DNA from: Mesostigma viride
Taxonomy: Eukaryota > Streptophyta > Mesostigmatophyceae > Mesostigmatales > Mesostigmataceae
Reading direction: 5' to 3'
DNA length: 35,000 bases
Assembly: GCA_009746045.1 (NCBI GenBank)
Contig: RPFO01001375.1
Coordinates: 20,001 to 55,000 of the forward strand
The notes under the pieces were generated by a model, which did no database searches, was not told where the DNA came from, and worked only from the letters and a program-made list of their open reading frames with translations. A program made the translations under genes and the position numbers. Numbering within the stretch: the stretch's first letter is position 1; every line of letters starts with the position of its first letter. Of the stretch, positions 25,927 through 29,420 are shown piece after piece.

Positions 25927-28900
25927 TGAGAGGTGGGAAGCTCCATGCGGATGAAACAGAGTTCAAGCGCCTTCTTCCATGACAACCGCGCTTGCTGCGG
26001 GTGGGCTTATGTGAGACCATGCGAGTGCGCATAGGTTATTTGCCCTGCTACCGCAGGTTGTGTCGGATCCATTACAAATAAAGCTACTGGAAACTTCCTC
26101 AGTGTTTTGGGTGCATTCTTGCGATGCAAGCACCCTCGGCACGATTATGCAATGCACAGTGGGAGCTTACCGAATTCCACAGGTTCCACAACATCGGCCC
26201 TACTGACTACTAATCAGTCAGCCATAAAGGCGAGTGCTTCACCCTAAGGATGGGCTCTCCGCCGCCCCCCCACCCCACCCACCCCACCCCCCTTTACCTT
26301 GGTTACACACAGGGCAGTGCGCTCTCCCTTGCGCTCCAGCAGAGCGTTAGTAGCCACCGTGGTACCTGCAGCGTGAAAAAAAAGGAGGGCGCCAGTGGGG
26401 CACGGGTACAAAGAGGCAAAGGCGGACGCCGTACTGAGGGCGGTGGCACGAAGTCAGGGGGCTTGACTTACCCTGCAGGGTAGGTTCGCCAGGGAAACAA
26501 AAGTGGGGCTGAATAAGCGGACTGACTAACGCGGCACAGGAGGCCATGATCAGCTGTTGACATATCGCTGGATTCCAATTTTGTAATGGAGCGTCAGTTG
26601 AGACATGGGGACCGGCAAGGCAGGCTATCAGGTCTTAGGGGTGCAGGTGAGGGCAGCTGCTCAGGAAAGAGATAAGGAGAAGCACGCACCCATGCCATGG
26701 AAGAAGCCCCACATGGCACGGAACCCTGTACAAAAGTTGCAGATGTCTGACCCTATCCTTTTAAGACATCATGAGCTATACATTCCGCGATGATGAATAA
26801 TACAGCAAACCTGCTGCCATCATGCAGCACCGTGCGTGCGTACCGAGGGCCCATGCTGGATATTGCCCACTTCGAAATGGATAGTTCAGCGTAAGGCGCG
26901 ACCAGTTGACCAACCAGTTGACCAAAGACAAGATTGCTGCACGAGGGTTGGGGATGGACGATGCCCAAGGCCAAAAGGCCATGGGCACAACACCAGTAAT
27001 CAGCACAAAACTAAGCTGAGCAGGGCGGGCCAGACCCCTATACAAACATATACAAGCGCCATCACAAACACTCCACCACAGTCACAAGACAAAGATGTAA
27101 TTACTTACTAAAGATTAAGAAATGTTGACGATTTTTAATACAGGCAGATCCATGAAATAAGCAGCAGGAACAATGAGAGAAGCTGCTTGAACAATCACAC
27201 CGTGAGACCGAAACTTACTGCAGCCAGCCCCCGCCGTATCTGTCCCCCGCCCCCCGCCAGCCCCCACCATCAAATTCCGTTTACTGCCTGCCAACGCGCC
27301 ACAGGCTAGCACTGCCTGCCATACGTTTCCACTGCCCGCCAACCCGCCAACCATGGCGGTTGCCAACCGAGAGTTCCCACGGACGCTGCAGACATAAAAA
27401 TGATCATTGCCAACCAAGAGTTCCTGCAACAGTGGCTATTGGCAACCAAGAGTAGCCAACGACTGCCACAGACGTACCCATGCGAATCCAGTCGATGCGG
27501 TCGATGGGCAGCTTGCTGGCGCGAGGGATTGCTTGCCCTGTCACCTGCGGCGACGAGAGCAGGCAGAGAGCATGCAGAGGGCCACGGGATGGATCCATGG
27601 ACGACACTATCGTTGCACTTACTGCGGAAACCATTTACCATCCCCAATCCTTGAGAAGCTTTTCAGGTCGACGCCTAGAAGGCATCGGTAAAATATGATA
27701 GGGTTGGTAAAATTAAACGTGAACATGACAACAGGGCCTTGGAGGGAAGCGCTGACCTCGGGCGACCAGGCGCCTGGAGTTGAAAGAAAATATTCCGAAC
27801 ATTCTGCCTAGCAGCTAGCTCGTGCACGGGTGGTTGTACACGAATGGGTTATTATAGCAGGCGGGAAGTGTGGGTGGGCATTGTGGGTGGGGATAACGAT
27901 GGAGCATAGCGGTGGGTGACAAACGGGTGACAAGCAATGGGGGGAACAACACGTTCTAATGCTTGGCCAATGCTAATGGTCAAGCGGGGAGGCAGATAGG
28001 TGGGCGGAGAGGGCAGACAAGCGGGCAGACAAGCGGGCGGACAAGCGGGCGGGCAGGTTGGCAAATGGGTGGGTGGGTAAAGTGATGCATGGCTGGATGG
28101 GCGGATCACAGAACCGAGAGCCCGTGCGCAGCCGAGCACCCACCTCCTCCAGTATGCGGCGAATGCCTTCGGTCGGCGCATCCTTGTAGTTGACAGGGTC
28201 CTCCGACAGCAGCTTGAGCACGCGGTACCCTGGGGTCCCTGGCACCTGCCCCCCATCGGCCCGGGCGCAGGCACAGGCGTGGCCACATGCCCGCGAGGTA
28301 AGTGCCGAGTTCACGAGGATCATTACTACCGTTGTTTTGCGAAACAAGCGGAGCCTGTCCCTCTCCTACCCAGAGCACCATACTCGAGCATGGGGGAAAG
28401 GTCGGATGGGTGGGGGCCAGGGGGAAGGATCTCTAGTCTACCCTTGGCTATAGCCCCTGTCGAAACCAACAAACAAGTTAGGCGGGCAGGCAAACGGTGG
28501 GGTTCTGAGATGTGCGTGGATTCTGAAATGTGCCTAAAAGCAGTGCCCTGCTGCCAAACCGGCACACAGCCGCTGGCCTTAGCAAGGCCTTGCCGTGAAA
28601 ACAATGGGCATGGCTCACCAAGGCCTGATCACCCCACGACGATAGACAGGCAACTTGGGTGGCACGGAAATGTGTGAGAGCATGGCCAGGTGGGGCAGGC
28701 CTAGGCCATGCCAGTGGAGTTGGGTAGAACCCATAAAAAGAAAGAATGACGGGTACAAGTTCCATGGTAATAATAAAGTTAATGACGTGTACCAGCTTAA
28801 GTTTTCTTGACATGGCGTCGCCATCCGAGCCAAGCCAGGGAGCGTGGGCCCTCTTGGCGCCTGCAGAGTCATGGGTATGCGCACTTGTGAGGCGGCCATG

Positions 28901-29420
28901 CCCGTGCTGACAGTGCTGAGTGATGGAGGGGCACTCCAGGCCTTGTAGGAGAGGTCATGCCTGTGCTGACAGTGCTGAGTGATCGAGAGGCACCTCTGGC
29001 TTGTAGGAGAGGGCCCTGCCCCTGGGTCACACTGTTGCCATGCGAGCGTGTTCTATGCAGGCAACTCGACAGGAAAGGGATAGAGGGACCGAAAGTGCAT
29101 GGGAAACCAGGGGAGATAATGGCATGCACTGGTCCTGGGGGTTCTAGCATCCACACACCGCTACATGTTGCGACCCGGAACCTTCAGTCCCATCAGGCAA
29201 ATTCCGATACCTAGTGATAGCAAAGTCATACAGAATTCACCCAGAAAAAAAGCTGGTTCGTGGAGCTGAGCGCATGTTTTGCTAGAGGTCTTACTTCGGC
29301 ATAGATGTCGGTGAACGTGCCGCCTCTGTCGACGCATATGCGTATGTCCTTGCGAGGCGCGGCCGCTGAGCCGCCTGCTCCCCCCGCCTGCTGCAATGAA
29401 GAGCAGCGGCACGCATCCAT
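478..29420 (-). CDS. OXP1: 5-oxoprolinase (ATP-hydrolysing), 28 exons, 3' end outside the window
   Basis: Converts 5-oxo-L-proline, ATP and water to L-glutamate, ADP and phosphate in the cytosol, the salvage step of glutathione turnover. I joined 28 exons by hand; the coding total is 3006 bp (1002 codons) with no stop, and every junction keeps the frame. Order: hydantoinase A N-terminal region (about residues 27-290, DRGGTFTD at 31-38), hydantoinase A (about 295-620, [10 protein letters not shown] at 354-363), linker (about 620-760), hydantoinase B (from about 815, [12 protein letters not shown] at 825-836). Exons are 54-227 bp, introns about 350-3660 bp, so coding is only about 10% of the span. 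Three low-complexity Ala/Ser/Gly/Thr insertions are probably surface loops. The family is normally about 1270-1290 residues, so roughly 270-290 residues lie left of base 1. The family alignment is from recalled plant and animal homologues, not a search. The gene call is very secure; individual boundaries rest on GT/AG and phase. Confidence 0.97.
574..1318. other. OXP1 intron 27
   Basis: Contains a G run at about 587-599 and a short GAGAAGGAGC-type repeat (about 950-990, four degenerate copies). Otherwise no recognisable element. Confidence 0.7.
1319..1400 (-). CDS. OXP1: OXP1 exon 27 (residues 943-970)
   Basis: Encodes [20 protein letters not shown] then VQGGVFQ, continuing GITPGS of exon 26. 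Acceptor CCTGCAG|CATGC, donor CAG|GTATGC. Confidence 0.95.
1401..2099. other. OXP1 intron 26, no recognised content
   Basis: Unique-looking sequence with no array, no conserved coding and no recognisable mobile element by eye. Reading frames present are unrelated to any family I know. Confidence 0.6.
2100..2179 (-). CDS. OXP1: OXP1 exon 26 (residues 917-943)
   Basis: Encodes [20 protein letters not shown] then [16 protein letters not shown] is the hydantoinase B hallmark. Acceptor GCGCCAG|GTGTT, donor AG|GTGGGT with a split Ser codon. Confidence 0.97.
2240..2335. repeat. CACA/TATA-rich repeat beside the large satellite
   Basis: Imperfect copies of a CACACATATATTCATGAG-like unit immediately before the 38-bp array in intron 25. 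It may be a separate small array or a degenerate edge. Confidence 0.6.
2358..5763. repeat. 38-bp satellite array, about 87 units, in OXP1 intron 25
   Basis: The unit begins GTGAGGATTCATGGTGTGTG and continues CATCCACCCATCCACACG (38 bp). Eleven units carry an extra 8 bp (one more CACCCATC), making 46 bp. From the span and these 11 longer units I estimate about 87 copies. Variation is almost entirely at three sites: GTGAGG or GTGGGG, GTGTGTGC or GTGTGCGC, and the 8-bp insertion. Because 38 is not a multiple of 3 and the unit lacks stops in several frames, long reading frames run through on both strands; these are by-products. The array makes up about 93% of intron 25. Confidence 0.97.
5844..5934 (-). 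CDS. OXP1: OXP1 exon 25 (residues 886-916)
   Basis: Encodes [20 protein letters not shown] then [10 protein letters not shown]; [12 protein letters not shown] is a family signature. Acceptor CGTGCAG|GGGCG completes the Trp codon; donor CCG|GTACGG. The next intron holds the 3.4 kb satellite. Confidence 0.96.
6585..6890. repeat. ~40-bp array built from the exon 24 end and donor (intron 24)
   Basis: Six copies of a segment that on the minus strand reads ATCCAGCACTG|GTGAGGAC. The last (6861-6890) is the authentic exon 24 end and donor. Others begin near 6589, 6650, 6738, 6781 and 6821; the three nearest the exon are spaced exactly 40 bp. Four of the five intronic copies keep a GTGA donor; the one at 6821 has lost the GT. 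The rest of intron 24 (5935-6584) shows nothing recognisable. Confidence 0.9.
6869..6990 (-). CDS. OXP1: OXP1 exon 24 (residues 846-886)
   Basis: Encodes [20 protein letters not shown] then [11 protein letters not shown] and WQIQHW. The family active-site histidines of HxPVHLG are present. Acceptor TGCGCAG|GAACG. The donor TG|GTGAGG splits the Trp codon. This donor and about 20 bp of exon are the unit of the array filling the start of intron 24. Confidence 0.96.
6991..7419. other. OXP1 intron 23 with a G-rich block
   Basis: 7009-7075 is G-rich on the plus strand (GGGGTGGG-type), so C-rich in the transcript, close to the exon 24 acceptor, where it can serve as the pyrimidine tract. Nothing else is recognised. 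Confidence 0.6.
7420..7486 (-). CDS. OXP1: OXP1 exon 23 (residues 823-845)
   Basis: Encodes [20 protein letters not shown] then IK, the almost invariant start of hydantoinase B. Acceptor TGCGCAG|CTTCA, donor AAG|GTGGGC. Confidence 0.97.
7940..8405. repeat. Degenerate array built from the exon 22 end and donor (intron 22)
   Basis: Plus-strand copies of CACCGGTTGCTCATGATGGAG occur at about 7940, 8110, 8180 and 8276. The authentic exon 22 end is at 8379-8400. Flanking words (CACAGCTTTTACCTAACACC and similar) repeat with them, giving units of roughly 70-170 bp. The remainder of intron 22 (7487-7939) has no recognised content. Confidence 0.85.
8381..8565 (-). CDS. OXP1: OXP1 exon 22 (residues 762-823)
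   Basis: Encodes [19 protein letters not shown], an Ala/Ser-rich insertion (about residues 789-801) and [13 protein letters not shown], the junction into hydantoinase B. Acceptor CTCCAG|GTCGT. The donor CG|GTGCGG leaves a split Arg codon completed by exon 23. The end of this exon is copied four times in intron 22. Confidence 0.93.
8566..9040. other. OXP1 intron 21, no recognised content
   Basis: No tandem repeat, conserved coding or mobile element seen by eye. Confidence 0.55.
9041..9115 (-). CDS. OXP1: OXP1 exon 21 (residues 737-761)
   Basis: Encodes [20 protein letters not shown] then [16 protein letters not shown] is conserved in the family. Acceptor CCACCAG|GTCTA, donor ACG|GTGAGA, phase 0. 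Confidence 0.95.
9811..9975. repeat. CCCG and CCCA tetranucleotide microsatellites (intron 20)
   Basis: A (CCGC)n tract at about 9811-9883 runs into (CCCA)n to 9975. The transcript strand is GGGT/GGCG repeats, a strong G-quadruplex-forming pattern. A short ACAATTGCTACAATT repeat follows at about 9998-10060. The flanks 9116-9810 and 10061-10179 are unremarkable. Confidence 0.95.
10180..10270 (-). CDS. OXP1: OXP1 exon 20 (residues 706-736)
   Basis: Encodes a Pro/Glu-rich linker (SPPVPEPEP) then [13 protein letters not shown], the family site that follows the hydantoinase A half. Acceptor GCGACAG|CCAAG completes the split Arg. The donor AAC|GTACGTACG contains two overlapping GTACG donors 4 bp apart; the first keeps the frame. 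Confidence 0.9.
10589..10795. repeat. CCCCCCTGC decamer-like repeat (intron 19)
   Basis: About twenty copies of a 7-10 bp CCCCCCTGC motif, degenerate toward the right. The transcript strand is GGGGGGCAG, G-rich and quadruplex-prone. The rest of intron 19 has short G runs (about 10388-10412) and nothing else. Confidence 0.95.
11044..11270 (-). CDS. OXP1: OXP1 exon 19 (residues 631-706)
   Basis: Longest exon (227 bp): [10 protein letters not shown], a Gly/Ser/Ala-rich insertion (about residues 648-668), then [16 protein letters not shown] and [14 protein letters not shown]. The insertion replaces a short loop in homologues. Acceptor CTTGCAG|GGCAC, donor CG|GTGAGG with a split Arg codon. Confidence 0.95.
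11801..11943. repeat. 13-bp minisatellite, 11 perfect copies (intron 18)
   Basis: Unit CTGGGAAGTGGGG, exactly 143 bp. In transcript sense each unit is CCCCACTTCCCAG, a pyrimidine tract followed by CAG, so the array is a run of 11 acceptor-like sequences about 600 bp upstream of the exon 18-19 partner sites. Degenerate AAGTGGG copies lie at 11737-11800. Confidence 0.97.
12045..12385. repeat. 42-bp minisatellite, eight copies (intron 18)
   Basis: Unit CATCATATGAACTACTGAAT continuing ATATGGTAGTATTAACCATACG, with one 39-bp and one 46-bp variant. AT-rich, unlike the G/C-skewed arrays around it. The segments 11271-11736 and 12386-12542 hold nothing recognised. Confidence 0.95.
12543..12596 (-). 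CDS. OXP1: OXP1 exon 18 (residues 613-630)
   Basis: Smallest exon (54 bp), encoding [18 protein letters not shown], which joins exactly to GTDTAIM in exon 19. Acceptor GTGGCAG|GGTTT, donor GAG|GTGAGC, phase 0 at both ends. Confidence 0.93.
12597..13944. other. OXP1 intron 17, mostly unique sequence
   Basis: A TTAATTAATTAATTAA stretch lies near 13363-13378. Next to the exon 17 donor, 13886-13934 holds two copies of TTGCCAGACTATTAACCCT (about 35 bp apart), another donor-adjacent duplication though without a copied splice site. Nothing else is recognised. Confidence 0.65.
13945..14135 (-). CDS. OXP1: OXP1 exon 17 (residues 549-612)
   Basis: Encodes [20 protein letters not shown] then VVAEAQEPC and a variable helix ending ADLMQQ. 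The acceptor GAACAG|AGGAG completes the Lys codon left by exon 16 and lies just downstream of a long CA tract in transcript sense. Donor CAG|GTGAGG. Confidence 0.94.
14158..14262. repeat. GT dinucleotide microsatellite (intron 16)
   Basis: About 50 GT dinucleotides with a few GC and GAT interruptions, starting 23 bp from the exon 17 acceptor. In the transcript this is a CA tract between branch region and acceptor. A G run (14268-14292) adjoins it. The remainder to 15080 is pyrimidine-rich near the exon 16 donor (about 14930-15075). Confidence 0.97.
15081..15183 (-). CDS. OXP1: OXP1 exon 16 (residues 515-549)
   Basis: Encodes [20 protein letters not shown] then [23 protein letters not shown] is a family signature, and the GPQ form is the plant-like one (animals usually have GGQ). 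Acceptor GGCCAG|CTGAC, donor ATGA|GTAAGG, phase 1. Confidence 0.95.
15286..15436. repeat. 18-bp minisatellite (intron 15)
   Basis: About eight copies of AGTGACCATTGTTGTGACCATCA-like sequence in an 18-bp register (GTGACCAT and GTGAACAT alternating). It lies just after the GC-AG acceptor side of exon 16. Nothing else is recognised in 15184-15731. Confidence 0.9.
15732..15811 (-). CDS. OXP1: OXP1 exon 15 (residues 488-514), GC donor
   Basis: Encodes [20 protein letters not shown] then CRPIRQ. Acceptor TCCGCCAG|CCAAG. The only donor that keeps RPIRQ joined in frame to LTEMKG is CAG|GCAAGT, so intron 15 is a GC-AG intron. The nearest GT (two bases on) would break the frame. Confidence 0.92.
15836..16118. 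repeat. G-rich compound satellite (intron 14)
   Basis: GGGT/GGGC tetranucleotides (15836-15925), a GT/G tract (15930-15958) and about ten copies of the 15-bp unit GGTGGGGTGGAGGGT (15975-16110). The transcript strand is C-rich and ends near the exon 15 acceptor. The rest of intron 14 (16119-16682) has no recognised content. Confidence 0.95.
16683..16779 (-). CDS. OXP1: OXP1 exon 14 (residues 456-488)
   Basis: Encodes [20 protein letters not shown] and an acidic linker. Joined to exon 13 it matches the plant sequence around FGPNEDQPLD. Acceptor CACCCAG|GAGAA, donor GCGG|GTACGC, phase 1. Confidence 0.92.
16780..17192. other. OXP1 intron 13, exon-proximal part
   Basis: Unique-looking sequence with a short G run (16809-16819). 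One CCCTAAACCCT word (about 16939) resembles the plant telomere repeat but occurs once. The part 17631-18041 is likewise unremarkable. Confidence 0.5.
17193..17412. repeat. ~75-bp direct repeat, three copies (intron 13)
   Basis: Each copy contains GGCTATAACTTATTTGTGC, then AGTAGGATTGATAGACTTCA and GGTTACTGGTTGGCTAG. Sub-repeats of the GGTTACTGGTCGGCTA word occur within it. Confidence 0.9.
17576..17630. repeat. Perfect inverted repeat, 26-bp arms with a 3-nt loop (intron 13)
   Basis: Left arm 17576-17601 (TGCTGGAGAGAGCAAGAGCT...), loop CAA at 17602-17604, right arm 17605-17630. No mismatch in the arms. It would form a long hairpin in RNA from either strand or a cruciform in DNA. It is not followed by a T run and is not near a transcript end, so it is not a terminator. 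Confidence 0.97.
18042..18176 (-). CDS. OXP1: OXP1 exon 13 (residues 411-455)
   Basis: Encodes [29 protein letters not shown] and YFPKIFGPK, the core hydantoinase A active-site segment. Acceptor CCTCCAG|ACGGG, donor AAG|GTGGGT. Copies of the acceptor lie upstream in intron 12. Confidence 0.96.
18165..18515. repeat. Copies of the exon 13 acceptor region in intron 12
   Basis: The authentic acceptor and exon start (plus strand GGCCCCGTCTGGAGGACACC, 18168-18187) recur at about 18269 and 18404, with a weaker relative at 18503. Flanking text (CAACAGGGA..CACG, GACGGTG.AGCCATCAAGAAC) repeats too, giving units of about 100-135 bp. On the minus strand each of the two good copies reads TCCAG|ACGGGGCC, a complete decoy 3' splice site. 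Confidence 0.85.
18516..18990. repeat. Degenerate GCCAAG-containing repeats (intron 12)
   Basis: Many irregularly spaced GATAGCCAAGA, GTGGCCAAGA and CAACCAAGG words (about 25-50 bp apart), a decayed continuation of the acceptor-derived repeats. Similar GGCACGGCCAAGGT words occur in intron 6 (23355-23525). Confidence 0.6.
18991..19493. other. OXP1 intron 12, exon 12-proximal part
   Basis: Contains a short 10-bp repeat AGCCCTATTT (five degenerate copies, 19358-19408). Nothing else is recognised. Confidence 0.6.
19494..19568 (-). CDS. OXP1: OXP1 exon 12 (residues 386-410)
   Basis: Encodes [15 protein letters not shown], near-invariant in the family, and FAGVFK. Acceptor GGGGCAG|GCGCC, donor AAG|GTGAGC, both phase 0. 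Confidence 0.96.
20121..20275. repeat. Degenerate copies of the exon 11 donor region (intron 11)
   Basis: The authentic segment CCTGCATGACGTGGCTCACCTGGA (20246-20269) has relatives at 20218-20234 (GCATGGCCTCACCTGGA), 20149-20171 and 20125-20139. On the minus strand three carry CCAG|GTGAG or CCAG|GCGAG. The rest of intron 11 (19569-20120) has no recognised content. Confidence 0.75.
20265..20366 (-). CDS. OXP1: OXP1 exon 11 (residues 352-385)
   Basis: Encodes [16 protein letters not shown], the second DxGGTxTD-type phosphate-binding motif of this ASKHA-like fold, and the strand ending GVVIQ. Acceptor CTGCCAG|GTGAT, donor CAG|GTGAGC. Degenerate copies of the donor region continue into intron 11. 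Confidence 0.96.
20367..20786. other. OXP1 intron 10, no recognised content
   Basis: No array, coding similarity or mobile element seen by eye. Confidence 0.5.
20787..20861 (-). CDS. OXP1: OXP1 exon 10 (residues 327-351)
   Basis: Encodes [14 protein letters not shown], the glycine-rich nucleotide-binding loop of the family, then [10 protein letters not shown]. Acceptor GACCCAG|GCCAT, donor CCG|GTACGT. The acceptor and first exon bases recur about 90 bp upstream inside intron 9. Confidence 0.94.
20851..20972. repeat. Duplicated exon 10 acceptor (intron 9)
   Basis: CAGGATGGCCTGGGTC at the authentic exon 10 start (20853-20868) recurs at 20945-20960 with GCAGTCAAGT also shared nearby. The unit is about 92 bp. 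The copy includes the first 8 bases of the exon and an intact CCCAG|GCC acceptor on the minus strand. Confidence 0.88.
20973..21567. other. OXP1 intron 9, middle
   Basis: Contains two TATCGTTAACTATGTTACG-like words (about 21200-21235). Otherwise unremarkable. Confidence 0.5.
21568..21628. repeat. Tandem copies of the exon 9 donor (intron 9)
   Basis: TTTACAGTGCCCACCTC, TTACAGTGCCCACCTC and TTTACAATATGCCCCACCTTG are three tandem versions. The last covers the authentic donor (AAG|GTGGGG on the minus strand) and the other two give GAG|GTGGGC. Unit about 16-25 bp. Confidence 0.85.
21624..21715 (-). CDS. OXP1: OXP1 exon 9 (residues 296-326)
   Basis: Encodes [20 protein letters not shown] then [16 protein letters not shown] is the hydantoinase A hallmark. 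Acceptor GCCCAG|GTTTC, donor AAG|GTGGGG. Two further near-copies of the donor segment follow directly in the intron. Confidence 0.95.
21716..22070. repeat. CTGCCCCTT repeat within intron 8
   Basis: 21898-21988 holds about nine CTGCCCCTTT/CTGCCCCTT units. The remainder of this 355-bp intron is unremarkable. Confidence 0.85.
22071..22227 (-). CDS. OXP1: OXP1 exon 8 (residues 244-296)
   Basis: Encodes [14 protein letters not shown] and [15 protein letters not shown], ending KGFTAG with the glycine codon split. The transition into hydantoinase A falls here. Acceptor TCTGCAG|GCGGT, donor GCAG|GTACAC. Confidence 0.95.
22228..22638. other. OXP1 intron 7, left part; no recognised content
   Basis: No repeat or coding similarity seen. 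The part 22811-23237 is the same. Confidence 0.5.
22639..22810. repeat. 18-bp minisatellite GACCTGGCCTCCCCGACA (intron 7)
   Basis: About nine copies with variants GAACTGGCC and CCCACA. 18 bp is a multiple of three, so it encodes DLASPT repeats on plus and SGRPGL on minus; nothing suggests either is translated. Confidence 0.95.
23238..23312 (-). CDS. OXP1: OXP1 exon 7 (residues 219-243)
   Basis: Encodes [18 protein letters not shown] then TFPDHEK, the family strand with the conserved histidine after the hydrophobic run. Acceptor ACACCAG|GAGCT, donor AAG|GTGCGA, both phase 0. Confidence 0.94.
23335..23745. repeat. Imperfect repeats and a G-rich block (intron 6)
   Basis: GGTCGCGTGAACAAGGGGGC at 23339 is repeated at 23429, with further ACGGCATGGCCAAGGCAGG-type relatives to 23525. 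23570-23740 is purine-rich (GGGGGTGGGGGGA). Confidence 0.85.
23801..24011 (-). CDS. OXP1: OXP1 exon 6 (residues 148-218)
   Basis: Encodes [14 protein letters not shown], a Thr/Ala/Ser-rich stretch (about residues 164-188) and the conserved [20 protein letters not shown]. The low-complexity stretch sits where homologues have a short variable loop. Acceptor TGTCAG|GTACG, donor CAG|GTGGGT; 211 bp, one of the longest exons. Confidence 0.95.
24180..24480. repeat. 42-bp minisatellite, about seven copies (intron 5)
   Basis: Unit AAGGAAATCAGCCGTGCGTG continuing TCTACATCTTTGCATAATTGCT, with 1-3 bp indels. The last copy breaks off at GCCGTGGCGT. Confidence 0.95.
24594..24698. repeat. 26-bp minisatellite, four copies (intron 5)
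   Basis: GTGCCAGCTGCCATTGCATG then CTGAAG; four almost identical copies, the last leading into CTTCGACC. Confidence 0.97.
24750..25232. other. Unidentified unique segment of OXP1 intron 5
   Basis: About 480 bp with no tandem structure, amid arrays. CTTGGCAC words recur at 24769 and 24872 and the base composition is more even. It may be an old mobile-element remnant, but I see no terminal repeats, poly-A tail or coding. Confidence 0.35.
25233..25397. repeat. Duplications of the exon 5 end and donor (intron 5)
   Basis: The authentic stretch 25344-25393 (GCCGCGCATGCCTAACGTAC continuing through GACCTCCAGGTC) is preceded by a near-identical copy at 25267-25310 and a shorter one at 25235-25266. 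Both copies keep GTACGTTAGG on the minus strand. Copy one includes about 33 bp of exon sequence. The donors are 85 and 111 bp downstream of the real one in the transcript. Confidence 0.92.
25367..25446 (-). CDS. OXP1: OXP1 exon 5 (residues 122-148)
   Basis: Encodes [19 protein letters not shown] and a short linker. The donor GT|GTACGT restores the exact family spacing between FDL and [10 protein letters not shown] of exon 6 (eight residues, as in plants), which decides it against other candidate GTs. The end of this exon and its donor are duplicated twice in the following intron (25233-25310). Confidence 0.92.
25495..25718. repeat. ~53-bp A/G-rich minisatellite, four copies (intron 4)
   Basis: Each copy contains GGGGAGAAGAAGGGATTATG, then ATTCGAAAACAAAAAAAGAA and ATAGAGAGCAAGAA. 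In the transcript it is a T/C-rich array. Confidence 0.95.
25891..25925. repeat. Homopolymer of 35 G (intron 4)
   Basis: Uninterrupted plus-strand G35, so C35 in the transcript. Length in the read may not be exact. The remainder of the intron to 26297 has a CCCCACCC stretch at 26262-26292, next to the exon 4 donor. Confidence 0.95.
26298..26365 (-). CDS. OXP1: OXP1 exon 4 (residues 99-121)
   Basis: Completes the signature [16 protein letters not shown] begun in exon 3 and runs to ALCVTK. This motif is one of the most conserved of the hydantoinase A N-terminal domain. Acceptor GCTGCAG|GTACC, donor AAG|GTAAAG. Confidence 0.95.
26366..27477. other. OXP1 intron 3
   Basis: Mostly unique. 27345-27478, next to the exon 3 donor, holds three degenerate copies of TTGCCAACCAAGAGTTCC followed by CAGACRTA words; the last runs into the authentic CACAGACGTACCCATG donor. 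This may be another decayed donor-linked duplication. Confidence 0.55.
27478..27544 (-). CDS. OXP1: OXP1 exon 3 (residues 77-99)
   Basis: Encodes the strand ending DRIDWIRMG; the last glycine codon is split G|GT by the intron. Acceptor CGCCGCAG|GTGAC, donor ATGG|GTACGT. The 67 bp match the family without a gap. Confidence 0.94.
27545..28143. other. OXP1 intron 2
   Basis: A GCGGGCAGACAA repeat (four to five copies) lies at 28000-28052, about 90 bp from the exon 2 donor. The rest is unremarkable. Confidence 0.7.
28144..28245 (-). CDS. OXP1: OXP1 exon 2 (residues 43-76)
   Basis: Encodes [17 protein letters not shown] then EGIRRILEE, the family stretch in which the C-terminal helix contacts the first domain. 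Acceptor GGCAG|GTGCC, donor GAG|GTGGGT, phase 0 at both ends, 102 bp. Confidence 0.95.
28900..29020. repeat. ~63-bp direct duplication (intron 1)
   Basis: CGTGCTGACAGTGCTGAGTG through CTTGTAGGAGAGG appears twice (about 28901-28952 and 28961-29012) with a few differences. The rest of intron 1 (28246-28899 and 29021-29294) has no recognised content. Confidence 0.93.
29295..29420 (-). CDS. OXP1: OXP1 exon 1 (residues 1-42)
   Basis: Carries [16 protein letters not shown], the opening nucleotide-binding strand and glycine loop of the hydantoinase A N-terminal domain. The donor is GAA|GTAAG, phase 0. The start chosen is the ATG at 29420-29418, giving a 26-residue leader before the conserved block. 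The frame stays open upstream with another ATG near 29716. A good acceptor-like stretch (TCTTCATTGCAG) ends just inside the proposed exon, so this could instead be a second exon starting at QAGGAGG. Confidence 0.85.
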
